From the NCBI GenBank assembly GCA_035266865.1, contig DATFMR010000024.1, forward strand, positions 1-64,000: a DNA stretch of 64,000 nt. Direction: 5' to 3'. Below the pieces are notes generated by a model. That model made no database searches and was not told the origin of the DNA. It worked only from the letters and a program-made list of their open reading frames with translations. The translations under genes were made by a program, and so were the position numbers. Numbering within the stretch: position 1 is the first letter of the stretch; the number at the start of each line of letters is the position of its first letter. Positions 34,561-43,424 of the stretch are shown one piece after another. The stretch comes from JAKAGZ01 sp035266865. Lineage in GTDB: Bacteria > Bacteroidota > Ignavibacteria > Ignavibacteriales > Ignavibacteriaceae.

Positions 34561-35397
34561 CTAATTAAATAAGTTTTTGTTAAAAAATTCACAAGTACTA
34601 TTTAAAACTTTGTCAAATTTTGGATTACTCCCCTCGAATGGATGTTTAATATCAAATGTATGTCCTGTAGCTGGAATTTTAATCATTTCTGTTAAATTTT
34701 TATTTGACCAATTATAAAGCAATTCACCTTCTTTTAACGGAACAGCCAAATCTTGTTCACCGTGAACTATTAACAATGGCTTATTAAGATTTTTAACCGC
34801 CATTTCTATATTCAGTAAATCGCCTTTATTTTTTTCCAGATCATTTAATAATGAAAGATTCAGTTTCATTACCTGTTTGGTTCTGGAATTCAGAACTTCA
34901 AAAACCCCTTTTTTTCTCCAAGTATCTTTTTGTCTGTCTGAATACCTGTCAAAAGTTGAAACTGAAGACCAGACAGCAAGAGCGGATATTTCACTTTTTC
35001 TACCTGCAGTTAATAAAGAAATTGCTCCGCCCCGGCTATGCCCGATAAGACCAATTTTTTTATTACTAACATTTCCGAAAAAACCGTCCAAATATGCATC
35101 AATTATTTCTGATAATTCTTCAATCTCAAGTGAAAATGTGTTTTCTGCAAATTTGTCAAGTTCATCAAATTCGGTTAGGCTTTTACCTACTCCATTATGC
35201 GAAAAATTAAAAGTAAGAACAAAATAATTATTATCAGCCAGTGTTTTTGCTATATATGGGCCAAAACCCCAATCTTTGAATCCTTTAAAACCATGAACTA
35301 GAATGATGCAGGGTACTGAACCAGCCTTTTCAAAACCATATGTGGAAACCCTAAGTTTATCGTTGCGGGCTGTCGTGAGTACAAAATCTTTGTTCAT
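34561..35397 (-). CDS. alpha/beta hydrolase
   Basis: 278 residues of the alpha/beta hydrolase fold. HGFKGFKDWGFGP forms the oxyanion region, GHSRGGAISLL holds the nucleophile serine, LIVHGEQDLAVP contains the acidic residue, and ATGHTFDIKHPF the histidine. The family resembles dienelactone-hydrolase or prolyl-oligopeptidase-like esterases. The substrate is unknown. It has no signal peptide and is the first gene before bioY. Confidence 0.85.
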   Translation of the reverse strand: MNKDFVLTTARNDKLRVSTYGFEKAGSVPCIILVHGFKGFKDWGFGPYIAKTLADNNYFVLTFNFSHNGVGKSLTEFDELDKFAENTFSLEIEELSEIIDAYLDGFFGNVSNKKIGLIGHSRGGAISLLTAGRKSEISALAVWSSVSTFDRYSDRQKDTWRKKGVFEVLNSRTKQVMKLNLSLLNDLEKNKGDLLNIEMAVKNLNKPLLIVHGEQDLAVPLKEGELLYNWSNKNLTEMIKIPATGHTFDIKHPFEGSNPKFDKVLNSTCEFFNKNLFN

Positions 35398-35834
35398 TAT
35401 AAAGAAATATGCTCAATATAGTACGAAAAGTCAAGAAATTCAGTAAAAATGAAATAATTACTATAAAAAATCCTAAAGGCTAAAAAACTAATAAAATACA
35501 CTAAATTATTAGAATAAATTGATATGGAATCCTACATAAAGGAAACAAATTTGTAATCACAAAACAGTGAATTATTCTCAATTCCTTTAATTATTGATAA
35601 AAATGGATAAATTAATAATTAGATTAATAATAAAATGCCTCAGCTTCGGTTTGTTGAAAAGAGTTACAGGCGAATTAATTTATACTTGCGGATTTCAATA
35701 CAAATAATTATGCTATTAAAAGATTATTTTTACTATTGCAAATTATTATGTTTATAGTAAAAAAATACTGAGTTTTCTAAATAAGAACAATTAATTTTGA
35801 ATAGAATTAGAAATTATAATTACAGGACGAATGA
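35398..35834. other. 437-base intergenic region, nothing recognised
   Basis: A very AT-rich divergent gap between the hydrolase and hisA genes. It must hold promoters for both directions, but I find no clear box, riboswitch, repeat or open frame. Confidence 0.5.
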
Positions 35835-36587
35835 ATGGGCTACTTATTAGTTATACCCTCAATAGATATTAAAAACGGAAAAACTGTAAGAGTTGTAAAG
35901 GGTATCCCTGAATTAAATTGCACTGAATACGGAAATGATCCAGTAGAAATGGCAAGAATCTGGCGGGCAGAAAATACAAAATTTATTCATATTGTAGATT
36001 TTGACGGTGCAGCAGACCACTCAAGAAAAAATTTCAAAATTATAGAAGAAATTTGCTCTTCCGTTATCATTCCTGTTGAATTCGCAGGTGGAATACGAAA
36101 CATTGATGATGTAAAAGATATAATGTCTACAGGAATCAGCAGATTAGTGGTAAGTACAATTGCAATTGATAACCGAAAAGATTTTCTGAAAGCTTTGGAA
36201 TTATACGGCCCGGCCAGATTAGTAATTTCATTAGATATAATTGATGAAGAAATAGTTATTAGGGGAAGGCGTTATAAAACAGGAATCAATTACATTGATT
36301 TTGCAAAAGAAATGAAATCACTTGGAGTTGAACGGTTTATTGTTACTGACGTTGAAAGAAATGGAATGATGAATGGACCAAACCTGGAATTAACTAAAAT
36401 AGTTGCTGAAATTACTAATAGTAAAATTACTCATTCTGGTGGAGTAAGAAATAAAGATGAATTGATGGATATTCAGGACTTAATGCCAATTGGTATTGAT
36501 TCGGTAATTATCGGTAGAGCACTATATGAAAACAGATTTCCGTGTCAAAAATTGTGGCGAGTAGCCGAATCAGGTATTTTTCAATAA
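35835..36587 (+). CDS. hisA: phosphoribosylformimino-AICAR isomerase (HisA)
   Basis: 250 residues in a TIM barrel. The start LLVIPSIDIKNGKTVRVVKG with its catalytic Asp, HIVDFDGAADHSRKN, VEFAGGIRN, VISLDIID with the second catalytic Asp, and SGGVRNKDEL are all present. HisA isomerises ProFAR to PRFAR in histidine synthesis. The loop usually read as DxxxDG(T) is VERNGMMNGP here, with Asn in place of Asp. It stands apart from any other his gene, with a cyclic-nucleotide-binding protein and a stress protein downstream. Confidence 0.85.
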   Translation: MGYLLVIPSIDIKNGKTVRVVKGIPELNCTEYGNDPVEMARIWRAENTKFIHIVDFDGAADHSRKNFKIIEEICSSVIIPVEFAGGIRNIDDVKDIMSTGISRLVVSTIAIDNRKDFLKALELYGPARLVISLDIIDEEIVIRGRRYKTGINYIDFAKEMKSLGVERFIVTDVERNGMMNGPNLELTKIVAEITNSKITHSGGVRNKDELMDIQDLMPIGIDSVIIGRALYENRFPCQKLWRVAESGIFQ

Positions 36588-36596
36588 AGGTGAAAA

Positions 36597-37148
36597 ATGA
36601 ATAATAATAATCGAGAAGTAGTTCATAGCAGTTTCTGGACAAATTTTTTTAATAAATCTACCGAAAAACTGGATTTGCAAAAATCGTTATTATCTATTCC
36701 GATTTTTGAAGGCTTGTCTCAGAGAGATTGCTCGATGCTTATGAGTATTATTCATCATAGAATTTATATTACTGATGAATATGTCTTTTACCAGGGAGAT
36801 CCTGGTCTTGGCCTTTATCTGATTAGGGAAGGTGAAGTTGAAATAAGACGAACTGATAAGGATGGAGATATTCATATCCAAACTCATCTTAAAAGAGGTG
36901 ATTTTTTTGGTGAACTTGCCCTGGTTGATGGTGAATTGCGATCAGCCTCAGCAGTGGCCACTGCCGACACTAAACTTGCTGTTATATTTAAACCTGATAT
37001 AGATGAGTTTATAGAAAAGTTTCCCAAAAAAGGAATTAAAATACTACAGGGAATATCTAAAATTGTAACAAGTCGCTTAAGAAAATTAAATGAAGAACAT
37101 TATGAAATTCAGACAAAATTAAAATCGGGGGTGAGTCATGAAACCTGA
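36597..37148 (+). CDS. cyclic-nucleotide-binding-domain protein
   Basis: 183 residues. One cNMP-binding domain spans about 35-160, with VFYQGDPGLGLYLIREGEVE and RGDFFGELALVDGELRSASA covering the phosphate-binding cassette (GELALVD-x4-A). There is no helix-turn-helix or membrane segment, so it is a stand-alone sensor rather than a Crp-like regulator. It lies nine bases after hisA and overlaps the universal stress gene by 11 bases, which suggests a joint role with that protein. Confidence 0.88.
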   Translation: MNNNNREVVHSSFWTNFFNKSTEKLDLQKSLLSIPIFEGLSQRDCSMLMSIIHHRIYITDEYVFYQGDPGLGLYLIREGEVEIRRTDKDGDIHIQTHLKRGDFFGELALVDGELRSASAVATADTKLAVIFKPDIDEFIEKFPKKGIKILQGISKIVTSRLRKLNEEHYEIQTKLKSGVSHET

Positions 37149-37635
37149 GATAAAAAAAATTCTGGTTCCTGTGGATTTTTCTGATTATTCAAAAAATGCT
37201 TTAAACTATGCTGTAGATTTTGCAAAATCATTTAATGCTCAATTAATTTTGATATATGTAGTAGAACCTGTTATTTATCCTCCTGATTTTAGCATGGGAC
37301 AGATAGCAATTCCATCGGTAGATCTTGAAATGGATAAACGGGCAAAAGAAGAATTAGAAAATCTGAGTAAAAAACTAATCCCTCACGAATTAAAAGCTAA
37401 ATGTCTTGTAAAAACGGGAAAACCATTTCTGGAGATAATTGATACAGCATCGGAAATAGAAGCTGATTTAATTATTATTGCAACGCATGGACATTCAGGA
37501 GTTGAGCATATTCTATTCGGCAGCACGGCAGAAAAAGTTGTTAGAAAAGCACCCTGCCCCGTTTTAACATTGAGAGATCCTGTTAAAGGATTTAACTATA
37601 AAGATAAGCTAAAAGGAGTAAATGAAAAGAATTAG
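37138..37635 (+). CDS. universal stress protein (UspA family)
   Basis: 165 residues. The start KILVPVDFSDYSKNALNYAV and the ATP-binding end IIATHGHSGVEHILFGSTAE followed by VVRKAPCPVLTLR are the UspA ATP-binding type. It probably binds ATP under stress; the exact role is unknown. Its ATG is inside the end of the cNMP-binding gene, so translation is coupled. Confidence 0.93.
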   Translation: MKPEIKKILVPVDFSDYSKNALNYAVDFAKSFNAQLILIYVVEPVIYPPDFSMGQIAIPSVDLEMDKRAKEELENLSKKLIPHELKAKCLVKTGKPFLEIIDTASEIEADLIIIATHGHSGVEHILFGSTAEKVVRKAPCPVLTLRDPVKGFNYKDKLKGVNEKN

Positions 37636-37660
37636 AATAGACTACTTAATTCTGATTCTA

Positions 37661-38593
37661 TTAATTTTTTCTGTCTATTATAAAGTCCACGAGAGCTTCC
37701 AGGGCAATTTTTGATTGATTTTCTGGGAATATGTTTAAAGCTTCCTTTGCTTTTTTAGAATATGAATATGCTGTTTCAAATGCGTAATCTATTCCATTAT
37801 TTTTCCTTACAAAATCTACAATTTCTCTTATTTTTTCTTTTTTGCTCCCATTTTTTATATATTTAATAATTTCAGCTGCCTGAGATTTTGGAACTTGATT
37901 GAGGGCATATATTAGAGGCAATGTAATTTTCTTTTCTTTTATATCTCCTCCAACAGGCTTTCCTATAAGGTTTGAATTGCCTTCAAAATCAAGTATGTCA
38001 TCACGGATCTGAAAAGCGATTCCAATTGCCGCACCAAAATCTTTCATCGATTTATGAAATTCCGTGTTTTCTGATGCACTCATTGCTCCAATCTGGCAGC
38101 ACGTTTCTAGTAAGGATGCAGTTTTATCCGAAATTACTTTAAAGTAAGTAGCCTCATCAATATCAAGTTTTCGAGTCTTCTGAATTTGTAGTAATTCACC
38201 TTCAGACATCCTTTTAACTGCATCGGTTACAACCCCCAGAAAATCATAATCCTTCCCTTCAACAGCTAGCATTAAACCACGGGATAAAAGATAGTCACCC
38301 ATTAAAACAGCAACTTTATTTTTAAACATAGCATTAATTGACCAAAATCCTCTTCTTTTATCTGCATTATCAACTACATCATCGTGAACTAGCGTCGCAG
38401 TATGTAGCAATTCAACAAGAACAGCCCCTCTATAGCTTCTTTCTGTAATTCCCCCAGACACTTTTGCAGACAAAAGAACAAGTAATGGTCTTACCTTTTT
38501 CCCTTTTTGCCTTAAAATATAATTAGCTACCAGATCAACAAGGCCAACTTTAGATTTCATTGATTCTTTGAAAATAGCCTGAAATTTTTCCAA
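37661..38593 (-). CDS. polyprenyl diphosphate synthase
   Basis: 310 residues from a TTG at 38593. The two Asp-rich motifs are LVHDDVVDNADKRRG and FQIRDDILDFEGN, with GKKVRPLLVLLSAK and GGDIKEKKITLPLIYA. These are long-chain trans-prenyl diphosphate synthases (octaprenyl or similar) that supply quinone side chains. The same frame stays open upstream with family-like residues (QLSEISKPIKPELEKF), and a ribosome site AAGGA precedes ATT codons at 38641 and 38638. The true start may therefore be a rare ATT just after tatC. Confidence 0.93.
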   Translation of the reverse strand: MEKFQAIFKESMKSKVGLVDLVANYILRQKGKKVRPLLVLLSAKVSGGITERSYRGAVLVELLHTATLVHDDVVDNADKRRGFWSINAMFKNKVAVLMGDYLLSRGLMLAVEGKDYDFLGVVTDAVKRMSEGELLQIQKTRKLDIDEATYFKVISDKTASLLETCCQIGAMSASENTEFHKSMKDFGAAIGIAFQIRDDILDFEGNSNLIGKPVGGDIKEKKITLPLIYALNQVPKSQAAEIIKYIKNGSKKEKIREIVDFVRKNNGIDYAFETAYSYSKKAKEALNIFPENQSKIALEALVDFIIDRKN

Positions 38594-38640
38594 CTCAGGT
38601 TTTATTGGCTTACTTATTTCTGATAACTGTGGTTTAATAA

Positions 38641-39405
38641 TTAATCCTTTGATGCATATTTTGAAATTAAAATACTTATTTCGTACAATAGGAAAAGAGG
38701 CACTGCAAGAATTATTTGAGAAACCGGATCGGTCCCAGGCGTTAAAACTGCAGCTACAATAAAAATAATTACTATTGCGTGCCTTCTGTATTTTTTCATA
38801 AATGATGGTTTCAAAATTCCAATTTTGGTCAGGAAAAAAGAAATCATTGGTAATTCAAATACGAAACCTGCACCTACCAAGATGCTCAGGATAATAGAAA
38901 GATATTCATCAATTGCAAATTCATTCTTAATCGCTTCTGACCCGAACTGTACTGCAAATTTTAGTGCAAACGGTATCATTACAAAATATGCAAAAGCTAT
39001 TCCTATTAGAAAACAGAGAGTAGAAAATATTACAATTGAAGTTATATATTTCCTTTCTTTTTCCCGTAATGCCGGTGAAATAAACTTCCAGAATTGATAA
39101 AACAAATTCGGTAAGCTCAAAACTACACCGGCAATTATTGCAACTTCCATATACATAAATAACTGACCGAATGGTCTCAAATTCTGTAATATTGCGCCAG
39201 TATTTCTTGCGGGCATTAAAAGGATTTTATCAACTAAGAAATCAATAAATGTCCAGCAAATAGCTGTACCTGCTACCAAGCCAATCAAAGAATAAATAAT
39301 TCTCCATCTTAACTCTTCAAGGTGATCCAGGAATGACATTTTAGATTCATTATCATCATTTTCCTGATCATCCAGGCTATCGTTTGTTACTTCATCTAAA
39401 GCCAA
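38641..39405 (-). CDS. tatC: Sec-independent protein translocase TatC
   Basis: 254 residues with six membrane helices. The N-terminal signature SFLDHLEELRWRIIYSL is preceded by an acidic 22-residue extension. FWKFISPALREKERKY and the end region LTPGTDPVSQIILAVPLFLLYE are TatC motifs. It recognises twin-arginine signal peptides for export of folded proteins. tatA/tatB are not in the window. It is downstream of glyA by 11 bases. Confidence 0.95.
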   Translation of the reverse strand: MALDEVTNDSLDDQENDDNESKMSFLDHLEELRWRIIYSLIGLVAGTAICWTFIDFLVDKILLMPARNTGAILQNLRPFGQLFMYMEVAIIAGVVLSLPNLFYQFWKFISPALREKERKYITSIVIFSTLCFLIGIAFAYFVMIPFALKFAVQFGSEAIKNEFAIDEYLSIILSILVGAGFVFELPMISFFLTKIGILKPSFMKKYRRHAIVIIFIVAAVLTPGTDPVSQIILAVPLFLLYEISILISKYASKD

Positions 39406-39416
39406 GTAAAATTTCC

Positions 39417-40709
39417 TTAATTTGCCTTAAATAATGGAAAGCCAGCACAAAGATTAGTTACTTCATTTTGAATTTTCTTTAGCTCATTTTCATTTTCGGA
39501 ATTTTCAACTGCTCTACTAATCAACATTGCAATTGTTTCCATTTCTTTTTCTTTCATTCCGCGTGTCGTAACGGCGGGAGTTCCGATTCTAATGCCACTA
39601 GTTACAAAAGGACTTCTTTCATCAAATGGAATCATATTTTTATTTACCGTTATATTTGCAGTACCTAATGCATTTTCAGCTTTTTTACCTGTAATATTTT
39701 TATTATTTAAATCAATGAGCATTACATGATTATCTGTACCACCAGAAATCACATTAAAACCATATTCACTTAATTTGTTTGCCAGTGCTTTTGCATTAGC
39801 AATGATTTGTTTTGCATATTCCAAAAAAGAATCTTGCAATACTTCACCAAATGCGACCCCTTTTGCCATAATTATATGCATTAAAGGCCCGCCCTGTATA
39901 CCGGGCATTACCATACTATCATATAATTCAGACATTAATTTAGTCCTGTCACCCTTGGGAGATTTTTTCCCAAAAGGATTTTCTTTGTCCTTACCAACAA
40001 GAATAATTCCTCCTCTTGGTCCACGTAAAGTTTTATGAGTAGTTGAAGTCACAACATCACAATATGGTAATGGATTATTTAATAGTCCTTTTGCAATAAG
40101 TCCAGCAGGATGCGCCATATCGCACATTAGAAATGCACCAACTGAATCAGCAATTTGTCTGAACTTAGAATAATCCCACTCGCGTGAATACGCACTTGCA
40201 CCAGTTACAATCAATTTAGGTTTTTCTTTTTTAGCTAAATCTTCAATTAAATCATAATCTAATAGTTTTGTGTCCCTGTTTAAAGTGTATCCAACTGGCT
40301 TATACAATTGGCCCGAAAAATTTACAGGAGAACCGTGAGTCAGGTGTCCACCATGAGCCAGACTTAACCCAAGAAATTTATCTCCCGGATTTAAGAGTGT
40401 CATAAGTACTGCCATATTTGCCTGACTGCCGCTGTGAGGTTGAACATTTACATATTCAGCATCAAATATTTTTTTAAGTCTTTCTCTTGCAATTTCTTCA
40501 GCCATATCCACATATTCACATCCGCCATAATATCTTTTGCCAGGATACCCTTCTGCATATTTATTAGTAAGTACAGAACCCGCAGCCTGTAACACAGCTG
40601 GACTAACAAAATTTTCTGAGGCTATTAATTCGAGGTGATCGTGTTGTCTTTTATTTTCTAAGCTTAATACCTCAAATATTTCTTTATCATTTTCAAGATT
40701 TGCATTCAT
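39417..40709 (-). CDS. glyA: serine hydroxymethyltransferase
   Basis: 430 residues, normal length. The segments HLELIASENFVSPAVLQAAG, YAEGYPGKRYYGGCEYVD and TSTTHKTLRGPRGG with the PLP lysine are all present. It makes glycine and methylene-tetrahydrofolate from serine. It is the first gene of the glyA-tatC-polyprenyl synthase run. No riboswitch was seen in the gap upstream. Confidence 0.97.
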   Translation of the reverse strand: MNANLENDKEIFEVLSLENKRQHDHLELIASENFVSPAVLQAAGSVLTNKYAEGYPGKRYYGGCEYVDMAEEIARERLKKIFDAEYVNVQPHSGSQANMAVLMTLLNPGDKFLGLSLAHGGHLTHGSPVNFSGQLYKPVGYTLNRDTKLLDYDLIEDLAKKEKPKLIVTGASAYSREWDYSKFRQIADSVGAFLMCDMAHPAGLIAKGLLNNPLPYCDVVTSTTHKTLRGPRGGIILVGKDKENPFGKKSPKGDRTKLMSELYDSMVMPGIQGGPLMHIIMAKGVAFGEVLQDSFLEYAKQIIANAKALANKLSEYGFNVISGGTDNHVMLIDLNNKNITGKKAENALGTANITVNKNMIPFDERSPFVTSGIRIGTPAVTTRGMKEKEMETIAMLISRAVENSENENELKKIQNEVTNLCAGFPLFKAN

Positions 40710-40804
40710 AATTTAATTGAATTTTTTGTGAATTGAATAAGTAAATTTAATCAATTAACTGAATATTATCTACATTACTACAAAACCAAATATATTACAT
40801 TGGC

Positions 40805-40837
40805 AAAAAAAAAGGTCCCAGTGTAAAAACTGAAACC
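40805..40837 (-). terminator. terminator of the envelope gene cluster
   Basis: GGTCCCAGT (40814-40822) pairs with ACTGAAACC (40829-40837) through nine pairs, two of them G-U, with a six-base loop. On the minus strand it ends in a run of nine T. It follows the TPR gene by 26 bases. Confidence 0.88.
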
Positions 40838-40862
40838 TCTTATTTGTCCAATTATATTTCTT

Positions 40863-42143
40863 CTAAGGAATTGTTACGCTTCTTTGAATCCAATCGTAAC
40901 AACTACCTGTAATAGGAATTGTCTGTCCTGATTTCCAGCCCCTAAAGAAAATATCTTCTTTTGAAGGAATTGACGACTGTAAAGATGTAATCCTTGAAGC
41001 CGCTTGGTCTAATGACGAATCCAAATATTTTGCTCTTCTATATGTTTCAACGGCAAGCAAATATACGAGTTTTGTGTCAATATCAAACTTACAATTTCTT
41101 GCAGATTGCTCATACAAAAGGCCGAGATAGAGAATAGGAAGTCCCCAGTTATCACCTACTTTGCTGGCTTTTTCATAATAGTTCCTGGCGAGCGAATATT
41201 GATTTCTATCCTTATAGATATTTCCAAGGTATAAATAATTTTCTTTCTTCTCCGGATCCAGCTCTATCAGTTTTTTATATGCCTCTTCTGCTTTTGTATA
41301 GTTTTCTGTTTTCTCATAAGCAGTTGCCAGTTGTGTCCAATAGTTAAGAGTTTTTGGTGATTTCTGAACAAGGAAATTTAATCCTTCTATTGCTTCATCG
41401 TACATATTAGCTTTTAAAGCAGTAGAAACATATTTCCAGGCTTTTTCAGTATTATCTTTGTCAAGGTCCCACGCTTTTTTCTCGAGCTCTACTAACTCAT
41501 CAATATTTTCAACGAGGCCTTCCAACGCAGCATTCCACTGCGGATTATCAGGTTCTCTTTCATTTAATTTTGTGTAAATATCTATTGCCTTTGATTTATA
41601 GTCATTCGAATCAGACTGATTATTTTTATATAACAATCCTAGCCTGTTATAATAATACGTTGACATATTAGGATCATCAGCAATTGCTTTTTCATAATCT
41701 TTTATTACCTTTTCAACAGGCGTATTTAACCAAGTCTCCTCAACAAAGGCCATCCTTGGTTCAAAATAGGTTTTATCGTCGGAATCAAATTTTAATGCAA
41801 GATTATATAAATATAAAACTGTATCTTCGATAGTTTTTTTCATTTCAGGGGCTATAGAGGTTGAATCATGAAGAGACCACAATATATCTTCCATTTTAAA
41901 ATAAATATATTTAGCAAATTTTTCAGGATTCATACTTAATACTTTCCAACCATAAGGAAGCGCAGTTTCAAAATCCTTATTCTTATAATATTCAGAAAAT
42001 AAACTATAATTAATAATTAACGAATCAGGATCAGTGCTTTGAGTAATTACAGCGGAACTACTTTTATCCGCTGGCATGGCTTTAATACTGGCTGAAGAAA
42101 TAATAATTATTGCAAGACAAAATATTTTAATAAATGATTTCAA
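40863..42143 (-). CDS. secreted TPR-repeat protein
   Basis: 426 residues with a signal peptide (FIKIFCLAIIIISSASIKAM). From about residue 150 there are tetratricopeptide repeats, for example LNYWTQLATAYEKTENYTKA then EEAYKKLIELDPEKKENYLY and LGNIYKDRNQYSLARNYYEK. It is probably a periplasmic protein-protein scaffold. It is the last gene of a five-gene run from glgA, directly after a beta-barrel protein, so it may serve outer-membrane assembly or surface secretion. Confidence 0.82.
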   Translation of the reverse strand: MKSFIKIFCLAIIIISSASIKAMPADKSSSAVITQSTDPDSLIINYSLFSEYYKNKDFETALPYGWKVLSMNPEKFAKYIYFKMEDILWSLHDSTSIAPEMKKTIEDTVLYLYNLALKFDSDDKTYFEPRMAFVEETWLNTPVEKVIKDYEKAIADDPNMSTYYYNRLGLLYKNNQSDSNDYKSKAIDIYTKLNEREPDNPQWNAALEGLVENIDELVELEKKAWDLDKDNTEKAWKYVSTALKANMYDEAIEGLNFLVQKSPKTLNYWTQLATAYEKTENYTKAEEAYKKLIELDPEKKENYLYLGNIYKDRNQYSLARNYYEKASKVGDNWGLPILYLGLLYEQSARNCKFDIDTKLVYLLAVETYRRAKYLDSSLDQAASRITSLQSSIPSKEDIFFRGWKSGQTIPITGSCYDWIQRSVTIP

Positions 42144-42163
42144 TTTTTCGACCTCAAATATGA

Positions 42164-43423
42164 TTAATTTTGATCACGTCTAATAAACCAAAGCTCCCCG
42201 AGACTAATTCCTACCGATAATTTAATAATATTTTCCTTAAAAAGATTTAAATCAGTTGTGCCTCGTAAAGCATATTGAATTCCAATATCAATTGTATTTT
42301 GATAACTTAATGGTATTGTAAAACCTCCCATTATTGAATATTCTTTAATACTCTGACCGCTTATTTTATACTGAGTCTGCTCAAAACTTAAACCCATACG
42401 CCAAATCATTTGTTCCCAGAAACTATCATTTATGGATCTTTCCCGCCTATATTCAAATCCTGAGCTGAGTTTATAACTATCACTTAAATTTGCATTCTTT
42501 ATATTTCCTAATTTATACTCACTCCAGGGCTGATAGGAATAATCAAATGTAAATAAGTAATTATTATTCAAAATAAAACTTGCGCCTGCAGAAAATCTGT
42601 ATGGTAAATCCAGGTAAATGGTGGAGTTATTCAGTGAGTCTACACCAAGAGTTGAAGTTATTATTAGCGAGGAATCAGTTTCAAGTCTTGACTTAAAATT
42701 AAATGCCGCACCTAACCTGAAATTAGAAATAGCTTCAGAATTAAAAACTCCAGCTAGGTCAGGCGAAATCAGGCCTACAGTTGCGCCGAAACCATGTGGC
42801 CTGAATCTGGTATCAAATTCACTTTTATTATATTCTGCATTATTTGGAAATTCAATAGAAGATAGATAATTCAAATTTCCAAAATAGTAATCCATAGTAG
42901 CACCAATACTTACATCAAACGGAAATCTAAATGATGAGCCAAGGAAGAGTTTTGAAAGTCCTCCATTCCCTTCGTATGTTGCCTTGTAAAATCCAATATC
43001 GGAATACCCTGAATTTACTATGTTATCCTCTTTATAACTTACATTTGAGTATGGCAAAAGTCCCATTGAAAGGACAATCCCGTGATTTTGACTAATAGGA
43101 ATTGCAAGTGTGACCCCAGAAAAGTCAGTATTGCTACTAAAAGAACTTGCACTATTGTTCTGAAGAAATAATCCGGTATATTTCATTCCAAATTCAGTTC
43201 GCGTACTTTGAATTCCCGTAAGACTAGCGGGGTTTAAGAGGCTTATGTAATCTTTATCAATTACTGAAGAACCTAATTGCCCCATTGCAAATCTTCTGCC
43301 ACTATAAGTATAAACCAGATCTCCTATCCCAATTCTTGTATAGCTGGAACTGGTTTGAGGAAAGATATAACACTGTGACAGAGCTACAAAAATTACCAAA
43401 AATATTTTAGAATATAATTTCAT
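42164..43423 (-). CDS. outer-membrane beta-barrel protein (FadL/PorV-like)
   Basis: 419 residues with a signal peptide (LYSKIFLVIFVALSQCYIFP). The mature start SSYTRIGIGDLVYTYSGRRF, then MGQLGSSVIDKDYISLLNPA followed by SLTG, resembles FadL/PorV-type barrels that begin with a plug and NPA motif. Repeated strands end in a C-terminal segment LSVGISLGELWFIRRDQ. PorV-type proteins work in type IX secretion, but no other such component is nearby, so only the barrel fold is claimed. Confidence 0.75.
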   Translation of the reverse strand: MKLYSKIFLVIFVALSQCYIFPQTSSSYTRIGIGDLVYTYSGRRFAMGQLGSSVIDKDYISLLNPASLTGIQSTRTEFGMKYTGLFLQNNSASSFSSNTDFSGVTLAIPISQNHGIVLSMGLLPYSNVSYKEDNIVNSGYSDIGFYKATYEGNGGLSKLFLGSSFRFPFDVSIGATMDYYFGNLNYLSSIEFPNNAEYNKSEFDTRFRPHGFGATVGLISPDLAGVFNSEAISNFRLGAAFNFKSRLETDSSLIITSTLGVDSLNNSTIYLDLPYRFSAGASFILNNNYLFTFDYSYQPWSEYKLGNIKNANLSDSYKLSSGFEYRRERSINDSFWEQMIWRMGLSFEQTQYKISGQSIKEYSIMGGFTIPLSYQNTIDIGIQYALRGTTDLNLFKENIIKLSVGISLGELWFIRRDQN

Positions 43424-43424
43424 T

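Noticed and set aside
39406..39416. Regulatory element between glyA and tatC
   Set aside because: Only 11 bases and no structure; the genes simply follow each other.
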